Positions 9,141 through 17,914 of a stretch of DNA of 64,000 bases are shown piece by piece. Within the stretch, counting starts at the first letter, position 1, and each line of letters begins with the position of its first letter. The stretch spans positions 1 through 64,000 of the forward strand of contig QAMW01000034.1 in assembly GCA_003150235.1 (NCBI GenBank), in the 5' to 3' direction. This stretch comes from Bacteroidales bacterium. Its GTDB lineage: Bacteria; Bacteroidota; Bacteroidia; Bacteroidales; Muribaculaceae. Below the pieces are notes generated by a model, which saw only the letters and a program-made list of their open reading frames with translations, made no database searches and was not told the DNA's origin. Both the position numbers and the translations under genes were made by a program.

Positions 9141-10433
9141 TTAACGGACCTGAAGACGGCGAGGATAGCGGAAAATTATTGACAACGCCACCGCGACAAT
9201 GAGTGACCAAGAATAATACATGTATCCCCAGGGAGCCACAGGCGATATTCCCGCAAGACCCGTTGCAAGAAGCGTCTGGGCACCGTATGGGATAAGACTC
9301 TGCACGATACACGAGCATGTGTCAAGCACTGAAGCCGCCTTACGCGGGTCAATCCTGAAACGGGTCGATATCTCCTTAGAGAGTGAGCCCACGGTGAGAA
9401 TAGCCACCGTATTGTTGGCGGTACACAGATTCACGATGCTCACAAGAAGGGCGATGCTCGCCATGGCACCGCGCGAACCGTTTATACGCGTGGTCAGCAC
9501 CTGCAAGATGTATTTTATACCTCCGGCAGCCTTGATGAGTCCGAGCATCCCGGCTGCAAGCAAGGTCACTATGACAAGATTGCCCACCGAATCTATTCCT
9601 GAGCCCATGAAACCGAACAACTGCAACAGGTCATAACCGGAAAACATGGCGATGACAATAGCTGACAAAATGCCCACCGACAACACGACGGTAACATTTA
9701 TCCCCGCGATTGCAGTGGCTATTATAATAAGGTAAGGCAACACAAGCCAAGGATTGCTGACTTCGCCGATTTCGGCTTCCGGGACATCAGCGCCCAATAT
9801 GATATACAACACAAGGGAGGCTACAGCGGCAGGCAGCACAATCCAGAGATTAGCCTTGAATTTGTCGTTCATCTTACATCCCTGTGTGCGTGTTGCCGCG
9901 ATGGTTGTATCGGAGATAAACGAGAGATTATCACCAAAGAAAGCACCGCCAAGCACCACCGCAACGAAAAACGGCACCGACCCCGACTCTGACTGCGCGA
10001 GCTGCACCGCCAGCGGTGTGAGGGCAACAACCGTGCCTACCGATGTACCGATTGCAAGCGAGATGAAGCATGACGCGAGAAACAATCCGGGTATGAGCAT
10101 CTCTTCCGGAAGCCAATGCAACGCAAGATTCACCGTAGCTTCCACCGAGCCTATTTCTTTTGCAAGAGCGGCAAACGCCCCCGCAAGCAAAAATATCCAT
10201 ATCATATACATGACACCCGGCGAACCTGCTTCCCTGCTGAAAATCTCGACACGTGACGACAAGGGTGTTCCGCGCAGAATCACCACTCCCCACGCCGAGG
10301 CGATAAGCAGCGCCACGGCAAGCGGCATCTTGTAAAAATCATTGACAATGACCGAAACAGCTACATAAAAGATAAGAAACACCAGAATCGGTGAGACTGC
10401 CAAGAGTCCTTTTCGGGTAGATATCGCAGCCAT
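9141..10433 (-). CDS. Na+/H+ antiporter, NhaC family
   Basis: A 430-aa polytopic inner-membrane protein with about 11-12 hydrophobic helices. The segments 'SFISDTTIAATRTQGCKM' and 'GAFFGDNLSF' are characteristic of NhaC-type exchangers of the ion-transporter superfamily. It probably exports Na+ in exchange for H+; related proteins can exchange organic acids, so the substrate is not certain. It lies 4 bp after rlmH on the same strand and is probably translated from the same transcript. Confidence 0.85.
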   Translation of the reverse strand: MAAISTRKGLLAVSPILVFLIFYVAVSVIVNDFYKMPLAVALLIASAWGVVILRGTPLSSRVEIFSREAGSPGVMYMIWIFLLAGAFAALAKEIGSVEATVNLALHWLPEEMLIPGLFLASCFISLAIGTSVGTVVALTPLAVQLAQSESGSVPFFVAVVLGGAFFGDNLSFISDTTIAATRTQGCKMNDKFKANLWIVLPAAVASLVLYIILGADVPEAEIGEVSNPWLVLPYLIIIATAIAGINVTVVLSVGILSAIVIAMFSGYDLLQLFGFMGSGIDSVGNLVIVTLLAAGMLGLIKAAGGIKYILQVLTTRINGSRGAMASIALLVSIVNLCTANNTVAILTVGSLSKEISTRFRIDPRKAASVLDTCSCIVQSLIPYGAQTLLATGLAGISPVAPWGYMYYSWSLIVAVALSIIFRYPRRLQVR

Positions 10434-10437
10434 GATG

Positions 10438-10911
10438 TCAGTCGTGATGATAGGGTTCGCCTCGGAGTATGGTCATCGCCCGGTAAAGCTGCTCGGTGAA
10501 AAAAAGCCTGACCATCTCATGAGAAAAAGTCATTTTGGAAAGTGAAATCTTGTCATCGGCACGTTGATATACCGCCTGAGAAAATCCGTAAGGACCTCCT
10601 ATGACAAAAATCATCCGCTTCGGCACACACTGCATCTTCCGGTCAATATATGTGGCGAAATCGCGCGATGTCATCTCTTTTCCACGTTCATCAAGCAATA
10701 CAAGGAAATCGCCCGGCTGCAGCTGAGCCAGAAATTGTTCTCCTTCAAGCTCTTTCTGCCGTTCGGAGGTAAGCGATTTCGTAGTCTTTATATCAGGCAG
10801 ATACCGGAGTTCAAAAGGGATATAGTGAGCAAGACGTTTCACATAACCGTCGATACCATCCTGAAGATACCGGGCCGACGTACGCCCGATCACCATCAAT
10901 TCTATCTTCAT
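10438..10911 (-). CDS. rlmH: 23S rRNA (pseudouridine1915-N3)-methyltransferase
   Basis: A 157-aa SPOUT-class methyltransferase that methylates pseudouridine 1915 in helix 69 of 23S rRNA. Length and motifs match the family: an N-terminal beta strand, 'FVIGGPYGFS' (the knotted SAM-binding loop) and the C-terminal 'KMTFSHEMVRLFFTEQLYRA' followed by 'PYHHD'. It has its own promoter and is the first gene of a two-gene unit with the NhaC antiporter. Confidence 0.96.
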   Translation of the reverse strand: MKIELMVIGRTSARYLQDGIDGYVKRLAHYIPFELRYLPDIKTTKSLTSERQKELEGEQFLAQLQPGDFLVLLDERGKEMTSRDFATYIDRKMQCVPKRMIFVIGGPYGFSQAVYQRADDKISLSKMTFSHEMVRLFFTEQLYRAMTILRGEPYHHD

Positions 10912-10941
10912 TTAAAAATACGGATTACTTATTTTAAACGG

Positions 10942-10949
10942 CAAAATTA
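10942..10949 (-). promoter_or_regulatory. -7 box of rlmH
   Basis: On the minus strand this reads TAATTTTG (TAnnTTTG), 31 nt ahead of the rlmH start. It is divergent from the nadC promoter about 25 bp away. Confidence 0.55.
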
Positions 10950-10972
10950 CACATTTTGTATCTAAAATTCCG

Positions 10973-10980
10973 TAAATTTG
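10973..10980 (+). promoter_or_regulatory. -7 box of nadC
   Basis: TAAATTTG matches TAnnTTTG, 20 nt upstream of the preferred nadC start at 11001. An upstream in-frame start at 10956 would lie ahead of this box, so it is unlikely to be used. Confidence 0.6.
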
Positions 10981-11000
10981 CACCACAAAGCTATTTAATT

Positions 11001-11849
11001 ATGGATACGAGAGATGAATTGATTGACAGACTGCTCGATCTCGCCTTTGCGGAAGATGTAGGCGACGGTGACCACACCACCCTCAGCACCATACCTGCGG
11101 AAGAGACGGGTAAGCAGCAGCTTATAGTAAAAGAAGAAGGCATACTTGCCGGCGTGGAAATAGCCCGCAAGGTATTTGAAAAATTTGACCCGTCACTGAA
11201 AATGACCACGTTTATCAATGACGGGGCACATGTGAAGCCGGGCGACATAGCATTTGTAGTGGAAGGACCTGTGCGCTCACTCCTCCAGACCGAACGTGTG
11301 ATGTTGAACATCATGCAGCGAATGAGCGGCATAGCCACTACCACGGCACGTTATCAGGACAAGCTGAAAGGATTGAAGACCAAGGTGCTTGACACCCGCA
11401 AGACCACTCCCGGTATGCGTATGCTTGAAAAAGAGGCGGTAAAAATCGGAGGTGGTCACAACCACCGTATCGGACTCTTCGACATGATACTCATTAAAGA
11501 CAATCATGTGGATTTTGCCGGTGGCATCAAGGAAGCCGTGGCTGCTGCAAAGAAATATCTCAAAGAGACCGGACGCGACCTCAAAATAGAAGTAGAGGTA
11601 CGAAATACCGACGAGATAAATCTTGCATTGGAAGCCAGAGTAGACAGGATAATGCTCGATAACTTTACCCCTGAGCGCACACGCGAGGCTGTCAAGCTGA
11701 TTGCCGGAAGATGTGAAATCGAATCATCGGGAGGCATCACTTACGACACCCTGCGCGATTACGCCGAATGTGGGGTGGACTTTATATCCGTCGGTGCACT
11801 CACCCACTCTGTCAAAGGGCTTGACATGAGCTTCAAGGCATGTCAGTGA
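11001..11849 (+). CDS. nadC: Nicotinate-nucleotide pyrophosphorylase (carboxylating)
   Basis: A 282-aa cytoplasmic enzyme of de novo NAD synthesis that converts quinolinate and PRPP to nicotinate mononucleotide and CO2. Recognised by 'EDVGDGDHTT' near the start, the 'LLQTERVMLNIMQRMSGIAT' helix, 'DTRKTTPGMR' and 'KIGGGHNHRIGL' (quinolinate/PRPP binding), and the 'VDRIMLDNF' and 'ESSGGI' barrel loops. The start at 11001 is chosen because the promoter box lies between it and a longer in-frame start. The gene converges on the HAD phosphatase gene with a 7-bp overlap. nadA/nadB are not in the window. Confidence 0.96.
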   Translation: MDTRDELIDRLLDLAFAEDVGDGDHTTLSTIPAEETGKQQLIVKEEGILAGVEIARKVFEKFDPSLKMTTFINDGAHVKPGDIAFVVEGPVRSLLQTERVMLNIMQRMSGIATTTARYQDKLKGLKTKVLDTRKTTPGMRMLEKEAVKIGGGHNHRIGLFDMILIKDNHVDFAGGIKEAVAAAKKYLKETGRDLKIEVEVRNTDEINLALEARVDRIMLDNFTPERTREAVKLIAGRCEIESSGGITYDTLRDYAECGVDFISVGALTHSVKGLDMSFKACQ

Positions 11850-12484
11850 CGCTTCACGGCAATCATATCATCAACAGAAAAGCCTGCAAACCCGTCAATG
11901 AGTATGTGGGCTTTTCCTTTTAGTCTTTCTGCGGGAAGAGTTGTGGCAAGTCCTATGACGGTGCATCCTGCCGCCATTCCGGCAGCAAGCCCGGAAATAG
12001 AGTCCTCAAACACATAACAATCCTCAGGATTACACCCGACGCGCTTCGCGGCGAGCAGATATCCTTCCGGATCCGGTTTTGAGCGTGTGATATCGCCTCC
12101 TGTCACTATAGTGTCGAAGTATGCCTTAAGCCCGGGATGCTGGTTCCATAGCTTCACCATCTTATTGTCGCTTGAGCTGGTTACAATAGCAGCAGGAATA
12201 TCACGCGACTTCAGTTCCGAAAGAAACTCAATCACCCCCTCGCATATCGGATATTCCATATTCGCCTCAAATTCATTTATGCGTCGCAGCACATCGGCAC
12301 TCGCCTCAGGCGAGGGGAAATACTTGCTTAAAATCTGCTCTATTGTCGAACCCTTTATTGCCATTGAGAAGTTTTCTTCTTCAATATTATATAATTCTCC
12401 AAGATTATCGTAAAAACCGCTATAAAGGCGCTCACTGTCAATCAGGACACCGTCAAGATCAAATAAAACTCCGGTCTTAGCCAT
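11843..12484 (-). CDS. HAD-superfamily phosphatase (beta-phosphoglucomutase-like)
   Basis: A 213-aa cytoplasmic HAD hydrolase of subclass I. Motif I is 'FDLDGVLIDSE' (~residues 8-18), motif II the Thr/Ser in 'AIVTSSS', and motifs III/IV are 'RSKPDPEGY' and 'VFEDSISGLAAG'. The cap domain between motifs I and II is a helical bundle as in beta-phosphoglucomutase and sugar-phosphate phosphatases. Substrates of such proteins cannot be read from sequence; a small phosphosugar is likely. Its last 7 bp overlap nadC tail to tail. Confidence 0.88.
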   Translation of the reverse strand: MAKTGVLFDLDGVLIDSERLYSGFYDNLGELYNIEEENFSMAIKGSTIEQILSKYFPSPEASADVLRRINEFEANMEYPICEGVIEFLSELKSRDIPAAIVTSSSDNKMVKLWNQHPGLKAYFDTIVTGGDITRSKPDPEGYLLAAKRVGCNPEDCYVFEDSISGLAAGMAAGCTVIGLATTLPAERLKGKAHILIDGFAGFSVDDMIAVKRH

Positions 12485-12506
12485 ATTAAAAAAGTTAAAA
12501 TTTATG

Positions 12507-12514
12507 CAAATTTA
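12507..12514 (-). promoter_or_regulatory. -7 box of the HAD phosphatase gene
   Basis: On the minus strand this reads TAAATTTG, 22 nt before the start codon. It is divergent from the MATE promoter 36 bp away. Confidence 0.55.
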
Positions 12515-12549
12515 CATCGTTTGAGTCTCAACATTGCATAATTAGCTGT

Positions 12550-12557
12550 TAATTTTG
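12550..12557 (+). promoter_or_regulatory. -7 box of the MATE exporter gene
   Basis: TAATTTTG (TAnnTTTG) ends 17 nt before the ATG at 12575. Confidence 0.55.
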
Positions 12558-12574
12558 TAAAACATAATCTTAAT

Positions 12575-13963
12575 ATGGCAAAAACAGACAGTCCACTCAC
12601 GCTTGGAACGAAGTCGGTAAGCAAATTACTGGTTCAATATTCAGTGCCTGCAATCATTGCAAGCGTTGCCACTTCGCTATATAATATTGTCGACAGTATT
12701 TTCATAGGCAGAGGCGTGGGACCTATGGCTATATCGGGACTTGCCATCACCTTCCCGCTGATGAATCTGGTCGTTGCCTTCTGTACGCTGATTGCAGTAG
12801 GCGGCGCAACCATCAGCTCAATATTTATCGGGCAGAAAAATGAATCGCGGGCGACCGACGTGGTAAACAATGTAATGGTGCTATGCCTGATTCATTCGGT
12901 GATATTCGGAGGGCTGACCCTACTCTTTCTTGATGACATACTTTACTTTTTCGGCGCGACTTCCGAGACCATAAAGTATGCGCGGGAATTCATGGTCATA
13001 ATCCTCTACGGCACCCCGATATCCTATGTATTCATCGGGCTAAATAACCTGATGCGCGCAACCGGATACCCGAAAAAAGCGATGATTTCGGCATTGTTGT
13101 CAGTGGCTGTCAATGTAGTGCTCGCCCCTATATTCATCTTTACCTTCAAATGGGGCATCGCCGGAGCGGCTCTCGCCACGATATGCGGTCAGTTTGCGGC
13201 TTTCATCTGGGTACTCATCCACTTTATGTCAAAGAGCAGCTTCATACATTTCAAGCGTGACAACCGATGGTTTACGCCCTCGATAATCAAACGCATATAC
13301 TCGATCGGGCTATCACCGTTTCTCATGAATGTATGTGCCTGCGTGGTAGTGGTATTCATAAACAAAGCTTTGCTTGACTATGCCGGCAGTGACGGCAATC
13401 TGGCGGTAGGTGCCTATGGTATAGTCAACCGTACCACGATGTTTTTCATAATGGTGGTGTTCGGTGTAACCCAGGGCATGCAGCCTATACTTGGCTTCAA
13501 TTACGGTGCTAACAAATGGGAACGCGTCAAACGTACACTTAGAATCGGCATCATTGCCGGGGTGTCGATAACGACGCTTGGTTTTATTCTCACCGAATCG
13601 TTCCCTGACACGATAAGCTCGCTATTTACCACTGACCCTACCCTCATAGAGATAGCGCGTAACGGTTTCCGCATCTATTTCATCTGCTATCCGGTAGTAG
13701 GATGCCAGATTGTAATACAAAATTTTTTCCAGTCAATCGGCAAACCTCAGATATCAATATTCCTGTCGCTCACGCGTCAGTTGCTGTTTCTTATCCCGTT
13801 CCTTATCATTCTCCCGAGGATTTACGGCACTGACGGCGTTTGGGCAAGCATGACCGGCTCCGACCTTATCGCATTTATCGTGGCGGTAGTGACACTGCTC
13901 ATAATGCTGCGTAAGCTGAACAAGAGATTTGCCGATGCCACACCTATCAACCAAAATCCCTGA
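12575..13963 (+). CDS. MATE family efflux transporter
   Basis: A 462-aa inner-membrane protein with about 12 transmembrane helices in two homologous six-helix halves. The N-half 'SIFIGRGVGPMAISGLAITFPL' and C-half 'NFFQSIGKPQISIFLSLTRQL' segments are typical of MATE drug/metabolite:cation antiporters. It probably expels cationic drugs or metabolites; the substrate is unknown. It is the first gene of a likely operon with the FAD-dependent dehydrogenase (7-bp gap). Confidence 0.92.
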   Translation: MAKTDSPLTLGTKSVSKLLVQYSVPAIIASVATSLYNIVDSIFIGRGVGPMAISGLAITFPLMNLVVAFCTLIAVGGATISSIFIGQKNESRATDVVNNVMVLCLIHSVIFGGLTLLFLDDILYFFGATSETIKYAREFMVIILYGTPISYVFIGLNNLMRATGYPKKAMISALLSVAVNVVLAPIFIFTFKWGIAGAALATICGQFAAFIWVLIHFMSKSSFIHFKRDNRWFTPSIIKRIYSIGLSPFLMNVCACVVVVFINKALLDYAGSDGNLAVGAYGIVNRTTMFFIMVVFGVTQGMQPILGFNYGANKWERVKRTLRIGIIAGVSITTLGFILTESFPDTISSLFTTDPTLIEIARNGFRIYFICYPVVGCQIVIQNFFQSIGKPQISIFLSLTRQLLFLIPFLIILPRIYGTDGVWASMTGSDLIAFIVAVVTLLIMLRKLNKRFADATPINQNP

Positions 13964-13970
13964 CCGAACA

Positions 13971-15530
13971 ATGATAACCGACCTGCAACTGAGAGTGACC
14001 CCGAAGGAGGCGTCCAATCTGAAAATACTTGAAAAAATCGCTGCACGACAGATTGGCTGTAGCGATGGAGAAATCACCGAATTGCGCATAGTCAAGCGTT
14101 CAATCGACGCCCGTCAGCGCAAAGTCATGATTAACGTGACTCTGAGGCTCGGTGTGGGTGAACATCTGCCGGAAATAGCGACCGAATTTCCTGTCACATA
14201 TAAAGAGGTATCGAAAGCTCCATCACAGGCAATCATCGTCGGAGCAGGTCCCGCCGGACTATTCGCCGCGCTGCGTCTGCTTGAGCACGGCATCCGCCCA
14301 ATTATCCTTGAACGCGGCAAGGATGTCGACAGCCGCCGTAAGGATATGGCGGCAATCGCGCGGGAAAACCGTGTCGACCCTGACTCCAACTACTGTTTTG
14401 GAGAGGGCGGTGCCGGCGCATACTCTGACGGCAAACTATATACCCGAAGCAAGAAGCGCGGGTCGGTCGACCATGTACTTGCCACACTTTACCGCCACGG
14501 CGCACCGGAAGACATCCTCGTCGACGCCCATCCCCACATCGGCACCGACCGTCTTCCCGAAGTGATAAAGGCAATACGCAATACAATCATAAGACATGGG
14601 GGTGAGGTTCATTTCAATGCGCGTGTCACCTCTCTTCTTATGAACGGCGGTGAAGTGACAGGAGCTGAGACAGCTGACGGCACGGAATATCACGGTCCCG
14701 TAATCCTTGCCACAGGTCATTCGGCACGTGACACCTATGAGATGATGATGCGTCAAGGCATCGCCATCGAGCCGAAAGGAATCGCCGTCGGTGTCAGACT
14801 CGAGCATCCGCAGGCACTTATCGACAGCATACAATACCACAATCCCGAAGGGAGGGGCAAATATCTCCCGGCGGCAGAATACTCTATGCTTACGCGGGTT
14901 GACGACCGCGGAGTGTATTCTTTCTGCATGTGTCCCGGAGGATTTATAATTCCGGCGGCAAGCGGACCGGGACAGCTCGTGGTCAACGGCATGTCACCCT
15001 CATCGCGCGGCACAAAATGGGCAAACTCCGGAATGGTTGTCGAGGTATTGCCGGAAGATGTGGAATCCGCCACCCCCGATGACCCGCTGAAAATGATGAA
15101 ATTTCAGGCGGAAATCGAGGCGCGGTTTTACGAGGATGCGGGTAACACCCACAACGCCCCCGCCCAGCGCATGAAAGACTTCACGGAAAGTCGCCCGTCA
15201 AAAGACCTTCCAGCAACGTCGTATGCTCCCGGCATACATCCGGCACGTGTCGACCGCCTTCTTCCCGAGGGTATTGCACGACGGCTGCAAAAAGGATTTA
15301 TCGACTTTGGCAGAAAAGCGAGAGGATTCCTGACCAACGATGCAGTGCTTATCGGCTGCGAGACGCGCACATCCTCCCCGGTCAGGGTGACGCGTGACCC
15401 CGAAACACTTTCCCACATAGCCATCAAAGGGCTATATCCCTGTGGTGAAGGTGCAGGATATGCCGGCGGCATAGTCTCGGCGGCAATCGACGGCGAGCGT
15501 TGTGCCGACGCTCTCGCCTCAACCCTGTAA
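13971..15530 (+). CDS. FAD-dependent dehydrogenase (COG2509 type)
   Basis: A 519-aa protein if started at the ATG at 13971, which follows the MATE stop by 7 bp; a longer in-frame start at 13929 would overlap that gene and lacks support. Residues ~1-80 form a small alpha/beta domain. A Rossmann dinucleotide-binding motif 'AIIVGAGPAGLFAALRLLE' follows, then 'ILATGHSARDTYEMM' and a C-terminal FAD-contact segment 'GLYPCGEGAGYAGGIVSAAIDG'. The domain order matches COG2509 'FAD-dependent dehydrogenases', widespread proteins without an agreed substrate. The reaction is unknown. Confidence 0.88.
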   Translation: MITDLQLRVTPKEASNLKILEKIAARQIGCSDGEITELRIVKRSIDARQRKVMINVTLRLGVGEHLPEIATEFPVTYKEVSKAPSQAIIVGAGPAGLFAALRLLEHGIRPIILERGKDVDSRRKDMAAIARENRVDPDSNYCFGEGGAGAYSDGKLYTRSKKRGSVDHVLATLYRHGAPEDILVDAHPHIGTDRLPEVIKAIRNTIIRHGGEVHFNARVTSLLMNGGEVTGAETADGTEYHGPVILATGHSARDTYEMMMRQGIAIEPKGIAVGVRLEHPQALIDSIQYHNPEGRGKYLPAAEYSMLTRVDDRGVYSFCMCPGGFIIPAASGPGQLVVNGMSPSSRGTKWANSGMVVEVLPEDVESATPDDPLKMMKFQAEIEARFYEDAGNTHNAPAQRMKDFTESRPSKDLPATSYAPGIHPARVDRLLPEGIARRLQKGFIDFGRKARGFLTNDAVLIGCETRTSSPVRVTRDPETLSHIAIKGLYPCGEGAGYAGGIVSAAIDGERCADALASTL

Positions 15531-15556
15531 TAAGTAACCCTTAAAAATTTAATATC

Positions 15557-16195
15557 ATGACACGAGGAAAAAACACTTGCAAGATTTTAAAGGAAATCCG
15601 CCGTCAGATAGCGGAAGCCAACGATATCAGTTACGTGGTGTCGGAATGTAAGTTTAAAGGAGAATGCTCGGGAAGTTGTCCGAAATGTGAGGCGGAAATA
15701 GAGTATCTTGAACAGCAGCTTAACGAGCGTCGGCTTTCAGGAAAGATAGTGCGGCTTGTCGGAATATCGGCAAGCGTTATCGCCATGCTGACACCGTGGG
15801 CTGCCCAGGCGACACCAAGCCAGTTCCCCGATAATAAGGTTACAACTTCTAAAGGATTTAAGGATAATCCTTATTTGGGTGCTATAGAGCAGATGCCTCA
15901 ATTCCCGGGGGGTGATATGGAGTTAATAAAGTGGATATACTCCCATTTGAAATATCCTGAAGAGGCTCTTAAAGACAGCATCGAAGGTCGTGTTGTAGTT
16001 CAATTTGTTGTTGGAAAGACAGGAAAAGTTGGTGAAGTAAAGATTGTAAGGTCACCAAATCCAATATTTGACCAAGCGGCTATCGATGTTGTCAAAACCT
16101 TGCCCGATTTCATTCCTGGGAAAGAAGAAGGCAAACCCGCCGATTGTTGGTACACGTTGCCAATAAAGTTCGAATTGCCGGAAAAAGGCAAGTGA
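15557..16195 (+). CDS. TonB C-terminal domain protein with N-terminal Cys cluster
   Basis: A 212-aa protein. The C-terminal ~90 residues ('PQFPGGDMELIKWIYSHLKYP', 'EGRVVVQFVVGKTGKVGEVKIVRSPNPIFDQAAIDVV', 'WYTLPIKFELP') are a clear TonB energy-transducer domain, which in Bacteroidetes contacts outer-membrane receptors. A hydrophobic segment at ~62-80 is the single membrane anchor. Ahead of it, on the predicted cytoplasmic side, C31, C37, C41 and C44 form a C-x5-C-x3-C-x2-C cluster followed by a short coiled coil ('EAEIEYLEQQLNERR'). Similar Cys-headed TonB proteins occur in other Bacteroidales, as far as I recall. ExbB/ExbD are not nearby. It lies 26 bp after the FAD dehydrogenase and may share its transcript. 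Confidence 0.88.
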   Translation: MTRGKNTCKILKEIRRQIAEANDISYVVSECKFKGECSGSCPKCEAEIEYLEQQLNERRLSGKIVRLVGISASVIAMLTPWAAQATPSQFPDNKVTTSKGFKDNPYLGAIEQMPQFPGGDMELIKWIYSHLKYPEEALKDSIEGRVVVQFVVGKTGKVGEVKIVRSPNPIFDQAAIDVVKTLPDFIPGKEEGKPADCWYTLPIKFELPEKGK

Positions 16196-16260
16196 GATTT
16201 TTATTGTAAATAATTTGTAAATAATTATGTGATACGGTAGGTGGTTACGCGGATTTTTAA

Positions 16261-16268
16261 TAATTTTG
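16261..16268 (+). promoter_or_regulatory. -7 box of purH
   Basis: TAATTTTG (TAnnTTTG) lies 34 nt upstream of the purH ATG. No purine riboswitch-like structure is seen in the short leader. Confidence 0.55.
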
Positions 16269-16302
16269 CACTCTGAACTGCAAAATAAAGAACAATAAGA
16301 GA

Positions 16303-17829
16303 ATGTCCGACATTAAGAAGATTAAGACCGCACTGGTCTCCGTTTATCACAAAGACGGTTTAGATGAAATACTTGCGTTATTAAATAAAGAAGGTGTACA
16401 GTTCCTTTCAACCGGTGGCACCCAGTCATTTATCGAAAGCCTCGGCTATCCCTGCGCTTTAGTTGAAGACCTCACCGGCTATCCTTCCATTCTTGGTGGT
16501 CGTGTAAAGACCCTCCATCCCAAAGTGTTTGGCGGAATCCTTAACCGTCGTGAAAACGAAGGCGACAGGGAGCAGATCAAGCAATATGAAATTCCCGAGA
16601 TTGACCTGGTGATAGTCGACCTCTACCCCTTTGTAGATACAGTTGCTTCAGGAGCATCTCACGAAGATATAATCGAAAAAATCGATATAGGCGGCATTTC
16701 GCTCATCCGCGCCGCTGCAAAGAACTACAATGATGTAATCATCGTCGCATCAAAAGAGCAGTATGCTCCCCTCGCAGAAATGCTTCGCAACAACGGAGCG
16801 CAGTCATCGCTCAAAGAGCGCCGCTGGTTTGCAAAAGAGGCGTTTGCAGTAAGTTCGGGCTACGACAGCTCTATCTTCAACTATTTCGATCAGGAAGAAG
16901 GACCGTCGGCACTCCGCGTGGCAATCGACGGAGCAAAGACCATGCGTTATGGTGAAAATCCCCATCAGAAAGGATATTTCTTCGGCGACTTTGACAAAAT
17001 ATTCAAGCAGCTCCACGGCAAGGAGATTTCCTATAACAACCTCCTTGACATAGACGCAGCAGTCAACCTCATCTCCGAGTTCACCGACCCGACATTCGCC
17101 GTGCTGAAGCACAACAATGCCTGCGGTCTTGCCACACGCCCCACTATTGCCGAGGCTTGGGCAGACGCTCTCGCCGGAGACCCGGTATCGGCATTCGGAG
17201 GCGTACTTATCACCAACGGCACCGTCGACGCAAAGGCTGCCGAGGAAATCAACAAGATATTCTTCGAGGTAATCATAGCCCCGGCATACCACGATGATGC
17301 ACTCGCTATCCTTGAACAGAAGAAAAACCGTATAATCCTTGTCCAGAAAGCTCCTGTGACAGAAAAGATGCAGTTCCGCTCTTGTCTAAATGGTGCGCTC
17401 GGACAGGAACGCGACCTCAAAATCGAGGTACCCGCCGACCTGAAGCAGGCAACCGACCTTGCCGTGACTCCGGAACAGGTAAAAGACCTGCTTTTCGCCA
17501 ACAAGATTGTCAAAAATTCCAAGAGCAACGCCATCGTACTTGCAAAAGGCGAACAGCTTTATGCAAGCGGTGTAGGACAGACCTCACGTGTGGACGCGCT
17601 GAAACACGCCATCGAGAAAGCCAAGTCATTCGGCTTCGACCTCAACGGCGCTGTAATGGCTTCAGATGCATTCTTCCCCTTCGCTGACTGCGTGGAAATC
17701 GCACATAAGGAGGGTATCAACGCCGTGATACAGCCCGGCGGCTCCATCCGCGACAATGAGACAGTGGAATATTGTAACAAAAACGGCATCGCAATGGTGA
17801 TGACCGGCATACGCCACTTCAAGCACTAA
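16303..17829 (+). CDS. purH: Bifunctional AICAR transformylase / IMP cyclohydrolase
   Basis: A 508-aa cytoplasmic enzyme for the last two steps of IMP synthesis: formylation of AICAR with 10-formyl-THF, then ring closure. The N-terminal MGS-like IMP cyclohydrolase domain (~1-195) contains 'FLSTGGTQSFIE' and 'GRVKTLHPKVFGGIL'. The AICAR transformylase domain contains 'MRYGENPHQKG', 'ISYNNLLDIDAA', 'VLKHNNACGLA' (catalytic K-H) and the C-terminal 'AVIQPGGSIRDNE' and 'MVMTGIRHFKH'. Full length. The 85-bp gap to mreB holds a hairpin without a U-tract. Confidence 0.97.
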   Translation: MSDIKKIKTALVSVYHKDGLDEILALLNKEGVQFLSTGGTQSFIESLGYPCALVEDLTGYPSILGGRVKTLHPKVFGGILNRRENEGDREQIKQYEIPEIDLVIVDLYPFVDTVASGASHEDIIEKIDIGGISLIRAAAKNYNDVIIVASKEQYAPLAEMLRNNGAQSSLKERRWFAKEAFAVSSGYDSSIFNYFDQEEGPSALRVAIDGAKTMRYGENPHQKGYFFGDFDKIFKQLHGKEISYNNLLDIDAAVNLISEFTDPTFAVLKHNNACGLATRPTIAEAWADALAGDPVSAFGGVLITNGTVDAKAAEEINKIFFEVIIAPAYHDDALAILEQKKNRIILVQKAPVTEKMQFRSCLNGALGQERDLKIEVPADLKQATDLAVTPEQVKDLLFANKIVKNSKSNAIVLAKGEQLYASGVGQTSRVDALKHAIEKAKSFGFDLNGAVMASDAFFPFADCVEIAHKEGINAVIQPGGSIRDNETVEYCNKNGIAMVMTGIRHFKH

Positions 17830-17841
17830 TTATCAACTTTC

Positions 17842-17901
17842 GCAAGCCTTTATAAGATTTATGAACATCCACTGTTTATGAATCTTATAAACGGCAAGCC
17901 T
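17842..17901 (+). repeat. Hairpin flanked by 8-bp direct repeats between purH and mreB
   Basis: A 16-bp stem (17851-17866 with 17874-17889, two G-U pairs, 7-nt loop) is bracketed by the direct repeat GCAAGCCT at 17842-17849 and 17894-17901. There is no U-run, so it is not a classical terminator. It could be an RNA-processing or attenuation structure, or a small inserted palindrome with a target duplication. Confidence 0.6.
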
Positions 17902-17914
17902 AAATTAATTCAAA

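Noticed and set aside
13929..13970. Longer N-terminus for the FAD dehydrogenase
   Set aside because: It would overlap the MATE gene by 35 bp and adds residues unlike the family start; the ATG at 13971 is preferred.
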